Notes under the pieces: model-generated | Database searches by the model: none | The model's input: the letters and a program-made list of their open reading frames with translations, nothing else | Told to the model about the DNA's origin: nothing | Shown: positions 62,450-64,000 of the stretch, in pieces | Position numbering within the stretch: position 1 is the first letter of the stretch | Layout of the letters: every line of letters starts with the position of its first letter | Assembly (NCBI GenBank): GCA_019637155.1 | Contig: JAHBWE010000003.1 | Location: 471,768 to 535,767 of the forward strand | DNA: 64,000 bases | Direction: 5' to 3' | DNA from: Labilithrix sp. | GTDB lineage: Bacteria > Myxococcota_A > Polyangia > Polyangiales > Polyangiaceae | Translations under genes and position numbers: made by a program

Positions 62450-64000
62450 TCAGAGCGTGGTCAGCTTCGTGTCCTTGTCGACGGTGCCCATGTCGACGAA
62501 GGCGCGGTCGAGCATCACGACGAACGGGCGCTCGTCGAAGGACACGCCGCCCTTGCCGTCGTGCTCGAGCACCTCGAGCTTGCCCATGCCGTAGCCCATC
62601 GGGCCGCGCGAGTAGTAGTGCGCCTGCAGCTTGTACGGGAAGGTCCGCTTGTCCTTGCCGCCGCGGATCGTGAAGCACTCCGGGCCGTAGCCGGTCGTCA
62701 CGTCGGCGTAGAGGTTGCCGCCGGACGGGAGCGCCGGCTGCGAGTAGAACGCGTGACCGCCCTTGCCGTCGTGGATGTGGAAGTCGACGTCGTTCGCGTC
62801 GGTCTCCCAGACGAGGACGAAGCGGAGCGACGGCGTGTTCTCCTCGACGCCGCCCGACTCGACGAGCTTCGCCTTGATCTCCGCCGCGCGCGCGGGCTGC
62901 GCCTTCGTCCAGACCGCGGCGATGATGCCCATGTCCTCCTTGAGGATGCGGTCGACCCCGCGGAAGCGGCCCGCCGGATACGTGCGCTGTACACCCTTCC
63001 GGATCGCCTCGAAGGCCTTCTCGTGGTCGCCCTTCTTCAGGAGCGCGTAGGCGTAGAGGCGGTGGCTCGCGGGGTGATCGGGGCGCTGCTCCGCCGCCTT
63101 GCCGTAGGTGTCGGCCGCGAGCGCCTGCGCCTTCGCGCTGTGCAAGCGATCGAGGCGCTCGCCCGCGAAGCGGCGCGAGTCGGCGCGGAAGGAGAAGAGC
63201 TCGAGGATGGAGCCGTAGGCGCGCGCGGCGGAGTCGATCTCGTTCTTCGCCTCGAACACCTCGCCGAGCGCGACGAGCGAGAGGATGTCGCCCGGCTGAT
63301 CGGCGTGCCAGCGGTTCGCTTCGTCGAGCGCGGCGTCCTTGCTCCCGTTCGAGAGGAGCTCCATCACCGTCTTGAAGCGGCCCTCGTACGGGAGCGACTT
63401 CGCGACCTCGGGCTGGCCGTCGTTCGTGCCGGCGCCGCTGCCGCCGCCGACGAGGTCGAACGACTGCGTGAAGACCGCGTCGCCCGAGCCCGGCGCCGGG
63501 AAGCGGAGGCTCTTCGAGACGCCCGTGACGCACGCGGCGAGGGCGCTCCCGCCCGGGTTCGCGAGGACGTCCGCGCTCTGCACCTCGCCGCCCTTGTCGA
63601 CGTTGAAGCGGATCGTGAGGACTCCGCGCGCCGACGGATCGCCGCTCAGCGACGACTGGTAGCACTGGCGATAACGCGGGACCGCGCCGCGGATCACGCG
63701 CTGCGCTTCGTCGGACGAGATGCCGTGATCGACCGTGAGCGTGGTCGGTCGCACCGCCGCGGTCGCGCCTTCGACCCGGCGCTCGCTCTGCTCGAGCAGC
63801 CCGGTCGCGGTCGCGGCCGGCGGCGTCGCGGGCATGGTGGACGGCGGGCGATGCGGGGCGGCGCCGAGGCCGCCCTCCGCTCGGGGCGCGGGGCGACGGA
63901 GCGCGGGACGAGGCGCAGCGGGGGCGCCACCACCGCCGATGCTCGGGTCCATCGCGCCCGTGCCGGGGCCGGGCGCCGCGCGGCCCGGCGCCCTCTCCTC
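62450..64000 (-). CDS. AgmX/PglI-type, TPR and DUF2135 protein (5' end beyond window)
   Basis: At least 516 residues are visible; the frame is open to the right edge with no stop, so the N-terminus is missing. From the N-side there is a Pro/Arg/Ala-rich linker, an AgmX/PglI C-terminal-like domain (ISSDEAQRVIRGAVPRYRQCY; GVLTIRFNVDKGG), TPR-like helices (about 250-350 of the visible part) and a DUF2135 domain (FVLVWETDANDVDFHIHDG; GPECFTIRGG). Such proteins usually also carry VIT/VWA domains upstream, which would lie outside the window. AgmX-type proteins are linked to gliding motility or envelope transport in Myxococcus. The function is not established. Confidence 0.8.
   Translation of the reverse strand, partial: EERAPGRAAPGPGTGAMDPSIGGGGAPAAPRPALRRPAPRAEGGLGAAPHRPPSTMPATPPAATATGLLEQSERRVEGATAAVRPTTLTVDHGISSDEAQRVIRGAVPRYRQCYQSSLSGDPSARGVLTIRFNVDKGGEVQSADVLANPGGSALAACVTGVSKSLRFPAPGSGDAVFTQSFDLVGGGSGAGTNDGQPEVAKSLPYEGRFKTVMELLSNGSKDAALDEANRWHADQPGDILSLVALGEVFEAKNEIDSAARAYGSILELFSFRADSRRFAGERLDRLHSAKAQALAADTYGKAAEQRPDHPASHRLYAYALLKKGDHEKAFEAIRKGVQRTYPAGRFRGVDRILKEDMGIIAAVWTKAQPARAAEIKAKLVESGGVEENTPSLRFVLVWETDANDVDFHIHDGKGGHAFYSQPALPSGGNLYADVTTGYGPECFTIRGGKDKRTFPYKLQAHYYSRGPMGYGMGKLEVLEHDGKGGVSFDERPFVVMLDRAFVDMGTVDKDTKLTTL

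Overview
The window looks like chromosomal DNA of a high-GC, Gram-negative predatory or social bacterium of the Myxococcota, most likely class Polyangia. The evidence is very high GC coding sequence with many GTG/TTG starts, an abundance of lipoproteins, two surface proteins with MYXO-CTERM-like tails, an AgmC/TraA-like protein next to an OmpA-domain partner, an AgmX/PglI-type domain, a eukaryote-like Ser/Thr kinase and large TPR-ATPases. I placed it from these features only; no 16S gene, tRNA, IS element, prophage or CRISPR array is visible.

Layout. 0-5.7 kb: a divergent TetR regulator and EthA-like flavin monooxygenase sharing a double operator, then an MscS channel and small envelope proteins. 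5.8-13.4 kb: an AAA/TPR ATPase, a cytochrome c-NnrU fusion, a murein endopeptidase and a DUF2891/DUF979/DUF969 transporter set, all on the minus strand. 13.5-22 kb: small secreted proteins, a phospholipase D-family enzyme, a tightly coupled scoA-scoB-peroxiredoxin operon, a VWA lipoprotein and an ATP-dependent DNA ligase. 22-28.7 kb (minus): S46 peptidase, envelope proteins and ffh. 28.8-33.2 kb (plus): an AgmC/TraA-like Cys-rich MYXO-CTERM protein and a TraB-like OmpA protein, spaced by 2 nt.

33.4-47.5 kb is one uninterrupted minus-strand run. It starts with a large HEPN-like/STAND-like NTPase/TPR protein (with a lipoprotein and a cyclic-nucleotide-binding protein). A second promoter, with a perfect -35 box, then drives zinc-ribbon protein, ABC exporter, GAF protein, cytoplasmic subtilisin-like protease and sigma-like factor, joined by small gaps or 1-4 nt stop/start contacts. 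An unknown protein, purM, purN, an FAD oxidoreductase and a lipoprotein follow. Divergent from the NTPase is a three-gene plus-strand operon: an ABC protein with a 220-residue insertion in its ATPase domain, a lipoprotein with two related domains, and a membrane adenylate/guanylate cyclase. I regard 37-52.6 kb as the best candidate for an undescribed system: sensing (GAF, cyclase, cNMP-binding), a NTP-driven switch (HEPN/STAND/TPR), a cytoplasmic protease, a dedicated sigma factor and two ABC machines. This is inference from domain content and gene coupling.

52.7-64 kb: a DUF457-type membrane protein, a DUF488 protein, an EmrAB-type efflux pair with a divergent TetR regulator separated by a GC-rich minisatellite that is bracketed by two copies of a 31-bp operator repeat, a LysM/glycosidase-like protein, an OmpA-like lipoprotein, a Ser/Thr kinase, a lipoprotein with a 9-bp tandem repeat, and a TPR/DUF2135 protein cut by the window edge. 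Positions 1-87 hold no gene I can support.
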